Of a stretch of 64,000 bases of DNA, positions 15,383 through 22,792 are shown in pieces. The stretch covers positions 4,030,001 through 4,094,000 of the forward strand of contig NZ_CP059724.1 of the NCBI RefSeq assembly GCF_022369515.1. Direction: 5' to 3'. The translations under genes and the position numbers were made by a program. The stretch comes from Paenibacillus sp. 19GGS1-52 (GTDB taxonomy: Bacteria; Bacillota; Bacilli; Paenibacillales; Paenibacillaceae). The first letter of the stretch is position 1. Each line of letters opens with the position of its first letter. Under the pieces are notes generated by a model that did no database searches, had not been told where the DNA came from, and was given only the letters and a program-made list of their open reading frames with translations.

Positions 15383-16189
15383 TCAGTCCTCCTTACCTGT
15401 TATCAGCAGTCCAGCCCGATTAAGCACGGTTAATATTCGATAGAAATCATAGCTGCCTCCGGATGGAGTGTCTAGTAATCTAGCAGCGATTGCCGCATTC
15501 ACCGCAGGCTGTGCCCAAGGAGGTACTGCCATCACTGTCTGTCCTTCTATCACGCTCAGTCGCTCTGATACGTTCTTGATGGACTGACCCTGTTCTTGTA
15601 CACCAGTCTTTAGTGTGTCCCTACTGACAGTGAGACCAGTTATCAAATTTCGTAGCTCCGTTAGCTCCGTTTCCAGATTAACAAGCTTTTGTTTGTCTTC
15701 TGCCGACATTTCCTCCTCCTCCTTCACCTCATCATCATATTGATACAGATTATAGCTGTTCATAATCTGTATCAGCTTGCTTGCATAGCTCGGGTCCGTT
15801 GCATATCCGGCCGCAGCGATCTCCACAGCAGCGGTCTTGCCAGGTGCGCCAATCACCTTGCCGTATCGGCTGTGACTCCTTGAGCCCCCACCCACAATAA
15901 ACTCGGAATGATCTGCAATAGATTCGCCCCAGTTGTTGTATGCGCGAAAAGCAGCAGTGACCTGTACAGCCTTACCACTAACATATTCAGTAGTTTGAAT
16001 CATCATGCTTCCGGCCGGACCCGTGCCTTTGATGCCGAACAGGTTATTGGCTTTTACAGTTAAAGAACTGCTGCCCCAGCCGGATTCAAGCGCCGCCTGA
16101 GAAATGGTCAGTGAAGCGGCAATCTTACTTTTCCGCATATTTTCTATAGCATAGGGAGCCATCCTGGCAATAAACTCCGACTCCGTCAT
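15383..16189 (-). CDS. Endo-beta-N-acetylglucosaminidase endolysin
   Basis: 268 residues, no signal peptide. Residues 1-150 are a glucosaminidase domain of the LytD/FlgJ type: SLTISQAALESGWGSSSL holds the catalytic Glu, followed by ANNLFGIKGTG and YNNWGESIADHSEFI. It cuts the glycan strand of peptidoglycan. Residues 155-215 form an acidic coiled coil (EEEEMSAEDKQKLVNLETEL..). The last 50 residues (PPWAQPAVNAAIAARLLDTP) resemble small domains seen at the end of Paenibacillus phage lysins. The lack of a signal peptide and the holin next to it show a phage-type export route. ATG 16189 follows GAAGGGATG. Confidence 0.85.
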   Translation of the reverse strand: MTESEFIARMAPYAIENMRKSKIAASLTISQAALESGWGSSSLTVKANNLFGIKGTGPAGSMMIQTTEYVSGKAVQVTAAFRAYNNWGESIADHSEFIVGGGSRSHSRYGKVIGAPGKTAAVEIAAAGYATDPSYASKLIQIMNSYNLYQYDDEVKEEEEMSAEDKQKLVNLETELTELRNLITGLTVSRDTLKTGVQEQGQSIKNVSERLSVIEGQTVMAVPPWAQPAVNAAIAARLLDTPSGGSYDFYRILTVLNRAGLLITGKED

Positions 16190-16292
16190 TTCATCACATC
16201 CCTTCTATTTATTGAATGCTAGCCCTTCTTAAATGCTTGTGCTTATTCCTACTGACTGCTTTGTTTCTGCTAGATTCTTGTATATTGGGCAA

Positions 16293-16322
16293 AAAAAATA
16301 CACGCTCCAAGAGCGTGCACAT
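16293..16322 (-). terminator. Terminator of the nirBDC-cobA operon
   Basis: CACGCTC, CAA and GAGCGTG form a perfect 7-bp stem, with eight T following on the minus strand. It starts 11 bp after the cobA stop codon. Confidence 0.75.
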
Positions 16323-16332
16323 CATTCCAACG

Positions 16333-17100
16333 CTAGCCAATTTGCGATCTGGCCGTACTCTCCAAACTCAGCAGTTGCTCCCGCACCTTCACGACTTCCC
16401 CCACTATAATGAGCGCTGGATTAGTGATCTTCATCGCTGCAGCCAGTCTATCAATGTTTGCAAGTGTTCCAGTGACAGTCCGCTGGCGGGACGTAGTGCC
16501 ATTCTCTATCAGCGCAACCGGTGTTTGAACATCCTTGCCATGAAGTAGCAACTGTTCGCGGATATGACTCAGTTGGCTAACTCCCATATACACGACTATA
16601 GTATCTACACTATGCGCAAGCATATCCCATCGGACGGGCGAAGCATGGTCATGGCAACGACTTCCGGTCACAATAGCAAAGGAGGCAGCCAGTCCACGAT
16701 GTGTCAGCGGAATTCCAGCAGAAGCAGCTGCCCCAATAGCTGAGGTTATCCCTGGTATAACCTCATAAGGAATACCTGCTTCTGCCACTGCCAGTGCTTC
16801 TTCCCCACCTCTGCCGAATACAAAAGGATCTCCTCCCTTCAGGCGAACCACTTTGTTACCTTCGGCAGCATATTGAATCATCAACCGTTCGGTCGTCTCC
16901 TGCGGCATAGAATGATGGCCTGGTGATTTGCCGCAGTAGATTCGAAGAGCCTCTGTTTTAGCGTAGCTTAACAATTCTTCATTTACTAGTCGATCATAAA
17001 GAATAACATCTGCCTCTTGGATACGGAGCATCGCTTTAATAGTGATTAACTCCGGATCGCCCGGTCCCGCTCCTACAATGGCTACACTGCCCGGCCTCAT
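16333..17100 (-). CDS. cobA: Uroporphyrinogen-III C-methyltransferase (siroheme synthesis)
   Basis: 255 residues. It methylates uroporphyrinogen III at C2 and C7 with SAM to precorrin-2, the first step to siroheme, the cofactor of NirB. The motifs are standard: VAIVGAGPGDPELITIKAM at the start, VRLKGGDPFVFGRGGEEA in the SAM-binding loop, VIPGITSAIGAAASAGIPLTHRG. There is no fused HemD or CysG part. ATG 17100 overlaps the transporter's stop (ATGA), so it is translationally coupled as the last gene of the nitrite operon. It supplies cofactor on demand. The family is certain. Confidence 0.93.
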   Translation of the reverse strand: MRPGSVAIVGAGPGDPELITIKAMLRIQEADVILYDRLVNEELLSYAKTEALRIYCGKSPGHHSMPQETTERLMIQYAAEGNKVVRLKGGDPFVFGRGGEEALAVAEAGIPYEVIPGITSAIGAAASAGIPLTHRGLAASFAIVTGSRCHDHASPVRWDMLAHSVDTIVVYMGVSQLSHIREQLLLHGKDVQTPVALIENGTTSRQRTVTGTLANIDRLAAAMKITNPALIIVGEVVKVREQLLSLESTARSQIG

Positions 17101-17942
17101 GAGCTTTTCTCTAATACTGAAGGGGATATCGTTATAGCGGCAGAGGCCCGCCCTGTCTTAAAGCTTCTTTGTGAGAGATAGAACAGGATACCTGTAAACA
17201 CGACACCGCCGATGAAATTACCGACCAAGACAGGTATGCCATTCCAAATCCACCAATCTGCAAACGTAACATTCGCACCCAGCATCATACCGACGGGAAT
17301 GACAAACATATTCACCACCGTATGTTCAAATCCTTGTCCGAAAAAGGTCAGAATCGGCAGCCACATGGCCAATATTTTGCCTGAAGTAGATTTAGAGGTC
17401 AGCGCCATTACAGCCCCCAGCGTAACCATCCAGTTACATAACATGGCTTTAATGATGACCAGCAGCATCCCATCTCCACCTAAATGCTTGTAAGCGATTG
17501 TCTTGCCTTCACTTGCCGTAATCAGGGTTTGAATCATTGGATTACTCATATCGGTACCCATCTTCGTAATAGTAAGAGCATACAGAACTGCATATACCGC
17601 ACAGCCAAGCAAATGCCCAAGGATGACCCACAGGAAATTATTCAACATTCGCCTTACCGTTGTTTTCTTCTCCAGCACCGCCAGCGGAATCAAGGCGAAG
17701 CTGCCCGTAACAAGCTCTAATCCAAGTAGAATAATCATTACGAAGCCTACCGGAAACAACAATGCCCCTACCATCGGAATCTTTGTCTGCGCCGCTGCTG
17801 TAAAGGCGAGTGTTGTCGCACAGGCCAGAATTGCACCCCCCAGACTCCCACGTACCAATAGCTGCATGATGGATAGCTCCGCTTTATTTTTTCCAACCTC
17901 TATCATTGAATCCAGAACTTCACTTGGCTTCACGTAGTCCAT
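17097..17942 (-). CDS. nirC: Formate/nitrite transporter family protein, likely nitrite channel
   Basis: 281 residues with six predicted membrane helices. The FNT signatures are visible: GALLFPVGFVMIILLGLELVTGSFAL in the second helix and the late AMWLPILTFFGQGFEHTVVNMFVIPVGM with the central His of the pore. FNT pentamers pass small monovalent anions. Placement between nirD and cobA makes nitrite the probable substrate (import for assimilation or relief from excess). ATG 17942 follows GAGGGGGGATAATC. It overlaps cobA by 4 bp. Family certain; substrate inferred from context. Confidence 0.9.
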   Translation of the reverse strand: MDYVKPSEVLDSMIEVGKNKAELSIMQLLVRGSLGGAILACATTLAFTAAAQTKIPMVGALLFPVGFVMIILLGLELVTGSFALIPLAVLEKKTTVRRMLNNFLWVILGHLLGCAVYAVLYALTITKMGTDMSNPMIQTLITASEGKTIAYKHLGGDGMLLVIIKAMLCNWMVTLGAVMALTSKSTSGKILAMWLPILTFFGQGFEHTVVNMFVIPVGMMLGANVTFADWWIWNGIPVLVGNFIGGVVFTGILFYLSQRSFKTGRASAAITISPSVLEKSS

Positions 17943-17974
17943 GATTATCCCCCCTCTTAAGTAAGTTGTTTCTA

Positions 17975-18292
17975 TTAGATGGTCACATAGATGGAGCCGT
18001 TGTCCGGATCAATCTCCACATTAAAAGTGGGTACACAGCCAGTATCCGGTTCCTGCACAGCTCCACTATGCAAATCAATACGCCAATCGTGAAGTGGACA
18101 ATGAACCTTTGAGCCGCAGACCATACCTTCCGACAGTGCTCCACCTTTATGAGGACATTTATTCTCAACTGCCAGGACTTCACCATCGGAAAGACGGAAT
18201 AGTGCAATATCTGTGTCATTCACTCTAAAAGTGCGAGAGCCCAAGAGATCAATGTCGGTAACTTTTCCCACAAGCATTTTGTTCATATTCAT
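17975..18292 (-). CDS. nirD: Nitrite reductase small subunit, Rieske-type
   Basis: 105 residues. A Rieske-type fold with CPHKGG and CPLHDW supplies the two Cys and two His for a [2Fe-2S] cluster. The small subunit works with NirB in NAD(P)H-dependent reduction of nitrite to ammonium. Enterobacterial NirD lacks the cluster ligands, while Bacillus NasE keeps them, so this is the NasE-like form. ATG 18292 follows GAGGGGGCC. It starts 18 bp after nirB. The gene name nasE would be equally apt. Confidence 0.9.
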   Translation of the reverse strand: MNMNKMLVGKVTDIDLLGSRTFRVNDTDIALFRLSDGEVLAVENKCPHKGGALSEGMVCGSKVHCPLHDWRIDLHSGAVQEPDTGCVPTFNVEIDPDNGSIYVTI

Positions 18293-18310
18293 AGCATAGG
18301 CCCCCTCTTT

Positions 18311-20740
18311 TTATACTGTCTCAGGCTGTGTGATAGGTTCAAAATTCTTGCGCAGCTCCGGTTCGTTCACGATCTGCTTCCAAGGGTCGGTTGTCAGGCT
18401 GAGTGTTTTCTGTATTCTTTCCTGCAGCGCTAGGCGATCCTCACGATTCTCCAAGGCCTTTTTCACACTATCCACACCTACGCGTTCTACCCAAGCTGCC
18501 GTTCTCTCATTCCATCCAGCACTCTCGCGATAATATTGGAGGAAAGCACTCGCCCATTCCACTACCTCATCGTCTGTCTTCACTACACAGAGCAGATCTG
18601 TTGCCCGGACATGTACACCGCCGTTACCCCCGATGTGCAGCTCCCAACCCCCATCAATTGCTACCACGCCAAAATCCTTAATCGTCGCTTCCGCACAGTT
18701 GCGGGGACAGCCAGAGACAGCAAGTTTAACTTTGGCTGGTGCAGTCAGGCGTTCGAATTCTTTTTCCAGACGAATCCCCATTCCAATAGCATCCTGTGTG
18801 CCAAAGCGGCAGAAGGTAGATCCGACACAGGTCTTTACTGTGCGCAATGTCTTCCCGTAGGCATGCCCAGAGGGCATATCCAGCTCCTCCCACATTTTCG
18901 GCAAATCCTCTTTCTTAACCCCTAGCAGATCGATTCTTTGTCCGCCCGTAAACTTCACCATTGGCACATCGAACTTTTCAGCTACTTCCGCAATTTTTTT
19001 GAGTGCTGCTGGTGAGGTTACACCGCCATAAATTCGAGGAACCACTGAGTAAGTCCCATCCTTCTGAATATTGGCATGATACCGTTCGTTCGTGAACCGT
19101 GATTCTTTCTCATCTACATATTCTTCAGGCCAGAGCATCCCTAAGTAATAGTTTAAGGAAGGACGGCATTTCGAGCAGCCTTCTTCTACATTCCACTCCA
19201 GAACATTCATCACTTCTTTGACCGTCTTAAGCTCCATTCGTTTAATCTCGGAGACAATTTCATCACGCCCCAATGGGGTACAGCCACAAATCCCTTCCTT
19301 GACGGTTACAACGGCATCACCTGCATACAATTGCAGTAATCCTTCGACTAGAGGCTTACAACCGCCACAAGAAGCAGAAGCCTTGGTACAAGCTTTGATC
19401 TGTCCCACACTGGTGCAGCCTTCGGATTGAATCGCTTCAGCGATTCTGCCCTTGGATACTCCATTGCAGCCGCAGATGATCTCATCATCCGCCATTTCTT
19501 CCAGCCGATTCCCTTGACCCGCAGAGAAGGCGTCCGCAGATATTCCTAGCAGCAGTTCTTTTTCGCGCCCTTTAATATTCTCGCCTTTCTTAATCATGGA
19601 GAACAACTGCGCTCCATCGTTGGTGTCTCCAAATAACACAGCTCCGATGAGTTTGTCATTCTGAATGACCAATTTTTTGTATACCCCGTCTATTTCATCC
19701 TGAAAACGCAGTGCGCGGGAATTCTCTGGCTCCGTAAATTGGCCTGCTGAGAAGACATTCACTCCAGACACCTTAAGCTTGGTTGATGTCACAGAGCCGG
19801 CATAACCTTCAGTCACGACTCCAGCCAGCCTTTTGGCTAGAACAGCCCCTTGCTCATATAGGGGGGCTACGAGCCCATAAGCGATTCCCCTGTGCTCCGC
19901 GCATTCACCGACAGCAGAGATGCCCGGAATATTCGTCTCCATATAATCATTGACGACAATGCCGCGATTGATGGTAATCCCGCTCTTTTGTGCTAATTTA
20001 ATATTGGGCTTGATGCCAACCGCCATTACAATCAAATCTGCCTCAACTGTACTTCCGTCAGCGAATAATAAGCTTTTGACTCTCTTTTGGCCAAGAATGG
20101 CTTCCGACTGCTTATTTAAAAGGAACTTCATCCCCTGATCCTCAAGCTCTTTTCTGAGCATGATCGAGGCCGGTTGGTCCAGCTGACGTTCCATAATATA
20201 CTCATTGATATGAACAACCGAGACTTCCATCCCCAGATGCAACAATCCTCTAGCTGCCTCCAAACCTAGTAGGCCTCCGCCAATCACTACTGCCTTTCGA
20301 TAAGACTTCGCAGTTTCCTGCATAATCTCACAGTCCTTGATATCACGAAAAGCAATGACACCTTTCTTATCTGCACCCGGCAGCGGCAGCATAAAAGGAT
20401 GGGAGCCAGTTGCCAAAATTAACTCATCATATTCCGTTTCAATCCCTTTATCGGAATAGATTACGCGTTTATCAGTGTCTATCGCAGTTACTGTCTGACC
20501 GATATATAAGGTAATGTTGTGGCTGCGATACCATTCCAGATCATTAATTATGATCTCATCCATATTTGCTCCACCAGCAAGAACAGAAGATAACATAATT
20601 CGGTTATAATTAGGATGCGGTTCTGATCCGAATATTGTAATTTCATAAGCCTCGGGAGCCAATTTAAGCAAATGCTCAATAGCCCACACCCCTGCCATAC
20701 CATTGCCGACCAGTACCAGCTTTTTGCGTGTAGCTGTCAT
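18311..20740 (-). CDS. nirB: Nitrite reductase [NAD(P)H] large subunit
   Basis: 809 residues from ATG 20740, set by AGGAGAGAGATAAT; the frame is open to 20848 but that part is the regulatory leader. It reduces nitrite to ammonium with six electrons from NAD(P)H. Domains in order: FAD site (LVLVGNGMAGVWAIEHL), NAD site (VVIGGGLLGLEAARGL), a BFD-like [2Fe-2S] domain (CGCNGVSK..CGGCKPL) followed by a second Cys set, and the siroheme/[4Fe-4S] domain (TCVGSTFCRFG..SGCPRNCAEA). All cofactor ligands are present. It heads the nirB-nirD-FNT-cobA operon. It is controlled by an ANTAR-type leader and a GlnR/TnrA-like box, which indicates assimilatory use. Confidence 0.95.
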   Translation of the reverse strand: MTATRKKLVLVGNGMAGVWAIEHLLKLAPEAYEITIFGSEPHPNYNRIMLSSVLAGGANMDEIIINDLEWYRSHNITLYIGQTVTAIDTDKRVIYSDKGIETEYDELILATGSHPFMLPLPGADKKGVIAFRDIKDCEIMQETAKSYRKAVVIGGGLLGLEAARGLLHLGMEVSVVHINEYIMERQLDQPASIMLRKELEDQGMKFLLNKQSEAILGQKRVKSLLFADGSTVEADLIVMAVGIKPNIKLAQKSGITINRGIVVNDYMETNIPGISAVGECAEHRGIAYGLVAPLYEQGAVLAKRLAGVVTEGYAGSVTSTKLKVSGVNVFSAGQFTEPENSRALRFQDEIDGVYKKLVIQNDKLIGAVLFGDTNDGAQLFSMIKKGENIKGREKELLLGISADAFSAGQGNRLEEMADDEIICGCNGVSKGRIAEAIQSEGCTSVGQIKACTKASASCGGCKPLVEGLLQLYAGDAVVTVKEGICGCTPLGRDEIVSEIKRMELKTVKEVMNVLEWNVEEGCSKCRPSLNYYLGMLWPEEYVDEKESRFTNERYHANIQKDGTYSVVPRIYGGVTSPAALKKIAEVAEKFDVPMVKFTGGQRIDLLGVKKEDLPKMWEELDMPSGHAYGKTLRTVKTCVGSTFCRFGTQDAIGMGIRLEKEFERLTAPAKVKLAVSGCPRNCAEATIKDFGVVAIDGGWELHIGGNGGVHVRATDLLCVVKTDDEVVEWASAFLQYYRESAGWNERTAAWVERVGVDSVKKALENREDRLALQERIQKTLSLTTDPWKQIVNEPELRKNFEPITQPETV

Positions 20741-20761
20741 ATTATCTCTCTCCTCTCCATG

Positions 20762-20832
20762 TAGAAAACACAAACAGCCCGCTTCACTCCGCCCGGAAAC
20801 AACCATTTCCATTGCGATAAGTGAAAGCAGGC
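20762..20832 (-). terminator. Conditional terminator in the nirB leader
   Basis: On the minus strand GCCTGCTTTCACT (20832-20820) pairs with AGTGAAGCGGGC (20788-20777) with one bulged T. A T-rich tract TGTTTGTGTTTTC follows. The 5' arm is shared with the second ANTAR-type hairpin, so the two structures exclude each other. A GGAAA..TTTCC hairpin lies in the loop. Confidence 0.7.
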
Positions 20833-20869
20833 GCCATTGCCGCTTCAACCGAATACATCATTGTATTCG
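20825..20869 (-). ncRNA. ANTAR-target two-hairpin leader motif of nirB
   Basis: Minus strand. Hairpin 1 is CGAATACAATGATGTATTCG (20869-20850): a 7-bp stem with hexaloop AAUGAU. Hairpin 2 (20845-20825) has stem AAGC+GGC paired to GCC+GCTT with one bulged U and hexaloop AAUGGC. Both loops have A at position 1 and G at position 4, the known ANTAR recognition rule. The linker is 4 nt. Hairpin 2 shares its 3' arm with the following terminator. This is the layout of ANTAR-controlled antitermination, and the regulator is encoded divergently at 21033. Confidence 0.8.
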
Positions 20870-20892
20870 CGATTGATTAATTTATTAAACCG

Positions 20893-20933
20893 ACTATACA
20901 ACAGAAACAAGAGGCACGTCAACAATTATGACA
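20893..20933 (-). promoter_or_regulatory. nirB promoter with GlnR/TnrA-like box
   Basis: Minus strand: -35 TTGACG (20922-20917) and -10 TATAGT (20898-20893), 18 bp apart. TGTCATAATTGTTGACG (20933-20917) matches TGTNAN7TNACA at all but the last base and overlaps the -35. GlnR or TnrA could act here; the position fits repression more readily than activation. Confidence 0.55.
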
Positions 20934-20980
20934 TTTAAATTTTTAAATTCTTAAATTTATCGACAAATCGTCTGCTTCTG

Positions 20981-20997
20981 TGTTATATAAATTAACA
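20981..20997 (+). promoter_or_regulatory. Perfect GlnR/TnrA-type box before the ANTAR gene
   Basis: TGTTATATAAATTAACA fits TGTNAN7TNACA exactly. It overlaps a likely -10 (TATATA, 20984-20989) with TCGACA 18 bp upstream as -35. The position suggests repression of the ANTAR/TrpD-like unit when nitrogen is in good supply. Confidence 0.65.
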
Positions 20998-21032
20998 TTA
21001 GGATTCATTACAGTTAAAAGGAGCGTCAAACT

Positions 21033-21629
21033 ATGCATTCCCTGTTGATCATTCATAATAGTACGACAGAGAGAGACATAGAAGAGCGCTCAGCAAGCAG
21101 TCCTGATAGCGTTCTTCGTTCCTGCGGTTATCTGGTCGAGGTAGCCACTACCCCAAAGGAAGCTCTATCCTTGATCAGAGATGCGGATGCCTCGATTCTC
21201 CAATGCCCGATCACAGACATCAACTTCTGGGGAATCCTGCTCATGCAGCAAAAAATAGCGCCGATTATCTGGTGGTGTACCCACGAGACTGCTAATCTCT
21301 CTGTCGCTGCCTGTGATGACAATATTATGGTAGATGGCGTATTATCGCCTTCCATGCTCGCTCAGGAGATTCATTGGAGCCTTCATTTCAGTGCCAAACA
21401 ATGCTTCGAGCGGCAGCAATGGCTGAAGGAAAAGGAACAGCTACTGTCCCGCATTGAGGAGCGGAAATGGATTGACATGGCTAAGGGCATTCTGTCCAAG
21501 GTGAAGAACATTTCCGAATCGGAAGCCTATGACCTTCTCCGCAAGCAAGCGATGAACGAACGCAAGCGTATGGTTGACGTAGCTACTTCTATCGTCAAGG
21601 TATATCAGCTGTTACAGGATCAAACATAA
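21033..21629 (+). CDS. ANTAR-domain RNA-binding antiterminator (NasT-like)
   Basis: 198 residues. The last 65 are an ANTAR domain (LLSRIEERKWIDMAKGILSKVKNISESEAYDLLRKQAMNERKRMVDVATSIV), which binds paired hexaloop hairpins and stops terminator formation. The N-terminal 120 residues look like a receiver-type fold but lack a clear phosphate-accepting Asp set, so a signal other than phosphorylation is likely. A helical linker (FERQQWLKEKEQ) joins them. ATG 21033 follows AAAGGAGCG. Its probable target is the divergent nirB leader at 20825-20869. No NasS-like nitrate sensor is adjacent, so the input is unknown. Confidence 0.85.
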   Translation: MHSLLIIHNSTTERDIEERSASSPDSVLRSCGYLVEVATTPKEALSLIRDADASILQCPITDINFWGILLMQQKIAPIIWWCTHETANLSVAACDDNIMVDGVLSPSMLAQEIHWSLHFSAKQCFERQQWLKEKEQLLSRIEERKWIDMAKGILSKVKNISESEAYDLLRKQAMNERKRMVDVATSIVKVYQLLQDQT

Positions 21630-21644
21630 GGGGGCTTACTTATT

Positions 21645-22691
21645 ATGATAAATATATTAAAAGAAGTCGCCCGTGGGAAGCGAGGGGCCCGTGATTTAAG
21701 CTACGAAGAAGCCGTCTATACAGCAGAATCTATTCTGGGCTTAACAGCTTCTCCTGTACAGATTGGCGCTTTTCTTATCGCCGAGCGCATCAAACTGGAG
21801 AGCATAGAAGAACTGGAAGCCTTTGTTACCGTTTGCCGGAAATACGCACATCGCGAACCTCTGCAGCAGGGACTGGATTGCGCAGGTCCCTACGACGGAA
21901 GAAAACGCTCTTTTGTGGCGACGTTCCCGACAGCCTTTCTACTCTCGGCAGCAGGTTTGCCGGTTACTTTGCATGGAGCAGCCTCTTTGCCGCCCAAATG
22001 GGGAGTAACACTGCAGGATATCATTCACGAGAGCGGGATTGATATTACCCAACTGACCCGTAGGGAGGCCGTAACTGCTGCTCGTGAGAGCGGAGTGCTG
22101 TTCGCTGCTGCTGAGCAGTGGTGTCCTCCCTTGGGAGCCATCCGGAGTCTTCGTGAAGATATTGGCATGCGGACTATTTTTAATACGGTAGAGAAGCTGG
22201 TCGATTATTCTTGCTCTCCCTTCATCGTGTTCGGTATCTATCACAACACCGTCTTCGACCTCTTATCCCGACTTATTATCAAACTTGGTTATCAAAAAGC
22301 ATTAATCGTCCAAGGTGTAGAAGGCTCTGAGGATCTCTATATCGACCGTCCAACCCGTGTATACACCATAGAAAATGGTTTTTCCGCCCTGGATATTATC
22401 GATCCAGAGTCGCTGGGTCTGGACACGGAAGTACCTGAAATGGATTGGACGCCCCTTCAGCAGATCACAACAACAGAAGCTGTACTGCAGGGAGGCGGAC
22501 ATATGGCCTTCTATAATCAGACATTATTAAACGGCGCTGCAAGGCTGCATTTGACCGGAAAGGTCAATTCCATAGAAGAAGGCGTGTATACGTGCAAGCA
22601 TTTATTGGATAACGGAGAAGCCTGGGCTGTCTACACCAGATGGAAAAGCGCACTGCTAGGCAGTAAAGCAACCTCCATTAGTCCAGCGTGA
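21645..22691 (+). CDS. TrpD-like (anthranilate phosphoribosyltransferase-fold) protein, YbiB type
   Basis: 348 residues. An N-terminal helical bundle (VARGKRGARDLSYEEAVYTAESILG..SPVQIGAFLIAERIK) and a larger alpha/beta part match the nucleoside phosphorylase / AnPRT class III fold. The usual PRPP-binding glycine loop GTGGD near residue 80 is replaced by CAGPYDGRKRSF, and the catalytic surroundings differ, so true tryptophan biosynthesis is unlikely. E. coli YbiB, a related protein, binds nucleic acid. It starts 15 bp after the ANTAR gene as an operon mate with a GlnR/TnrA-type promoter, which suggests a role in nitrogen control. Function unproven. Confidence 0.7.
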   Translation: MINILKEVARGKRGARDLSYEEAVYTAESILGLTASPVQIGAFLIAERIKLESIEELEAFVTVCRKYAHREPLQQGLDCAGPYDGRKRSFVATFPTAFLLSAAGLPVTLHGAASLPPKWGVTLQDIIHESGIDITQLTRREAVTAARESGVLFAAAEQWCPPLGAIRSLREDIGMRTIFNTVEKLVDYSCSPFIVFGIYHNTVFDLLSRLIIKLGYQKALIVQGVEGSEDLYIDRPTRVYTIENGFSALDIIDPESLGLDTEVPEMDWTPLQQITTTEAVLQGGGHMAFYNQTLLNGAARLHLTGKVNSIEEGVYTCKHLLDNGEAWAVYTRWKSALLGSKATSISPA

Positions 22692-22727
22692 ACATACAAT
22701 AACAAATCTGAGCATCTACACAGCAGC

Positions 22728-22757
22728 AAAACCGCCGAATCCATCTTTCGGCGGTTT
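22728..22757 (+). terminator. Terminator after the TrpD-like gene, bidirectional
   Basis: AAAACCGCCGAA and TTCGGCGGTTTT pair around TCCATC, followed by GTTGTGTT. It can also stop the convergent diguanylate cyclase gene. Confidence 0.75.
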
Positions 22758-22792
22758 TGTTGTGTTGAGGCGGTTTATCCAGATTGCTGCGC

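Noticed and set aside
20760..20848. NirB starting at 20848
   Set aside because: The extension is the leader with hairpins and terminator. The ribosome site before ATG 20740 and the FAD motif position fix the start.
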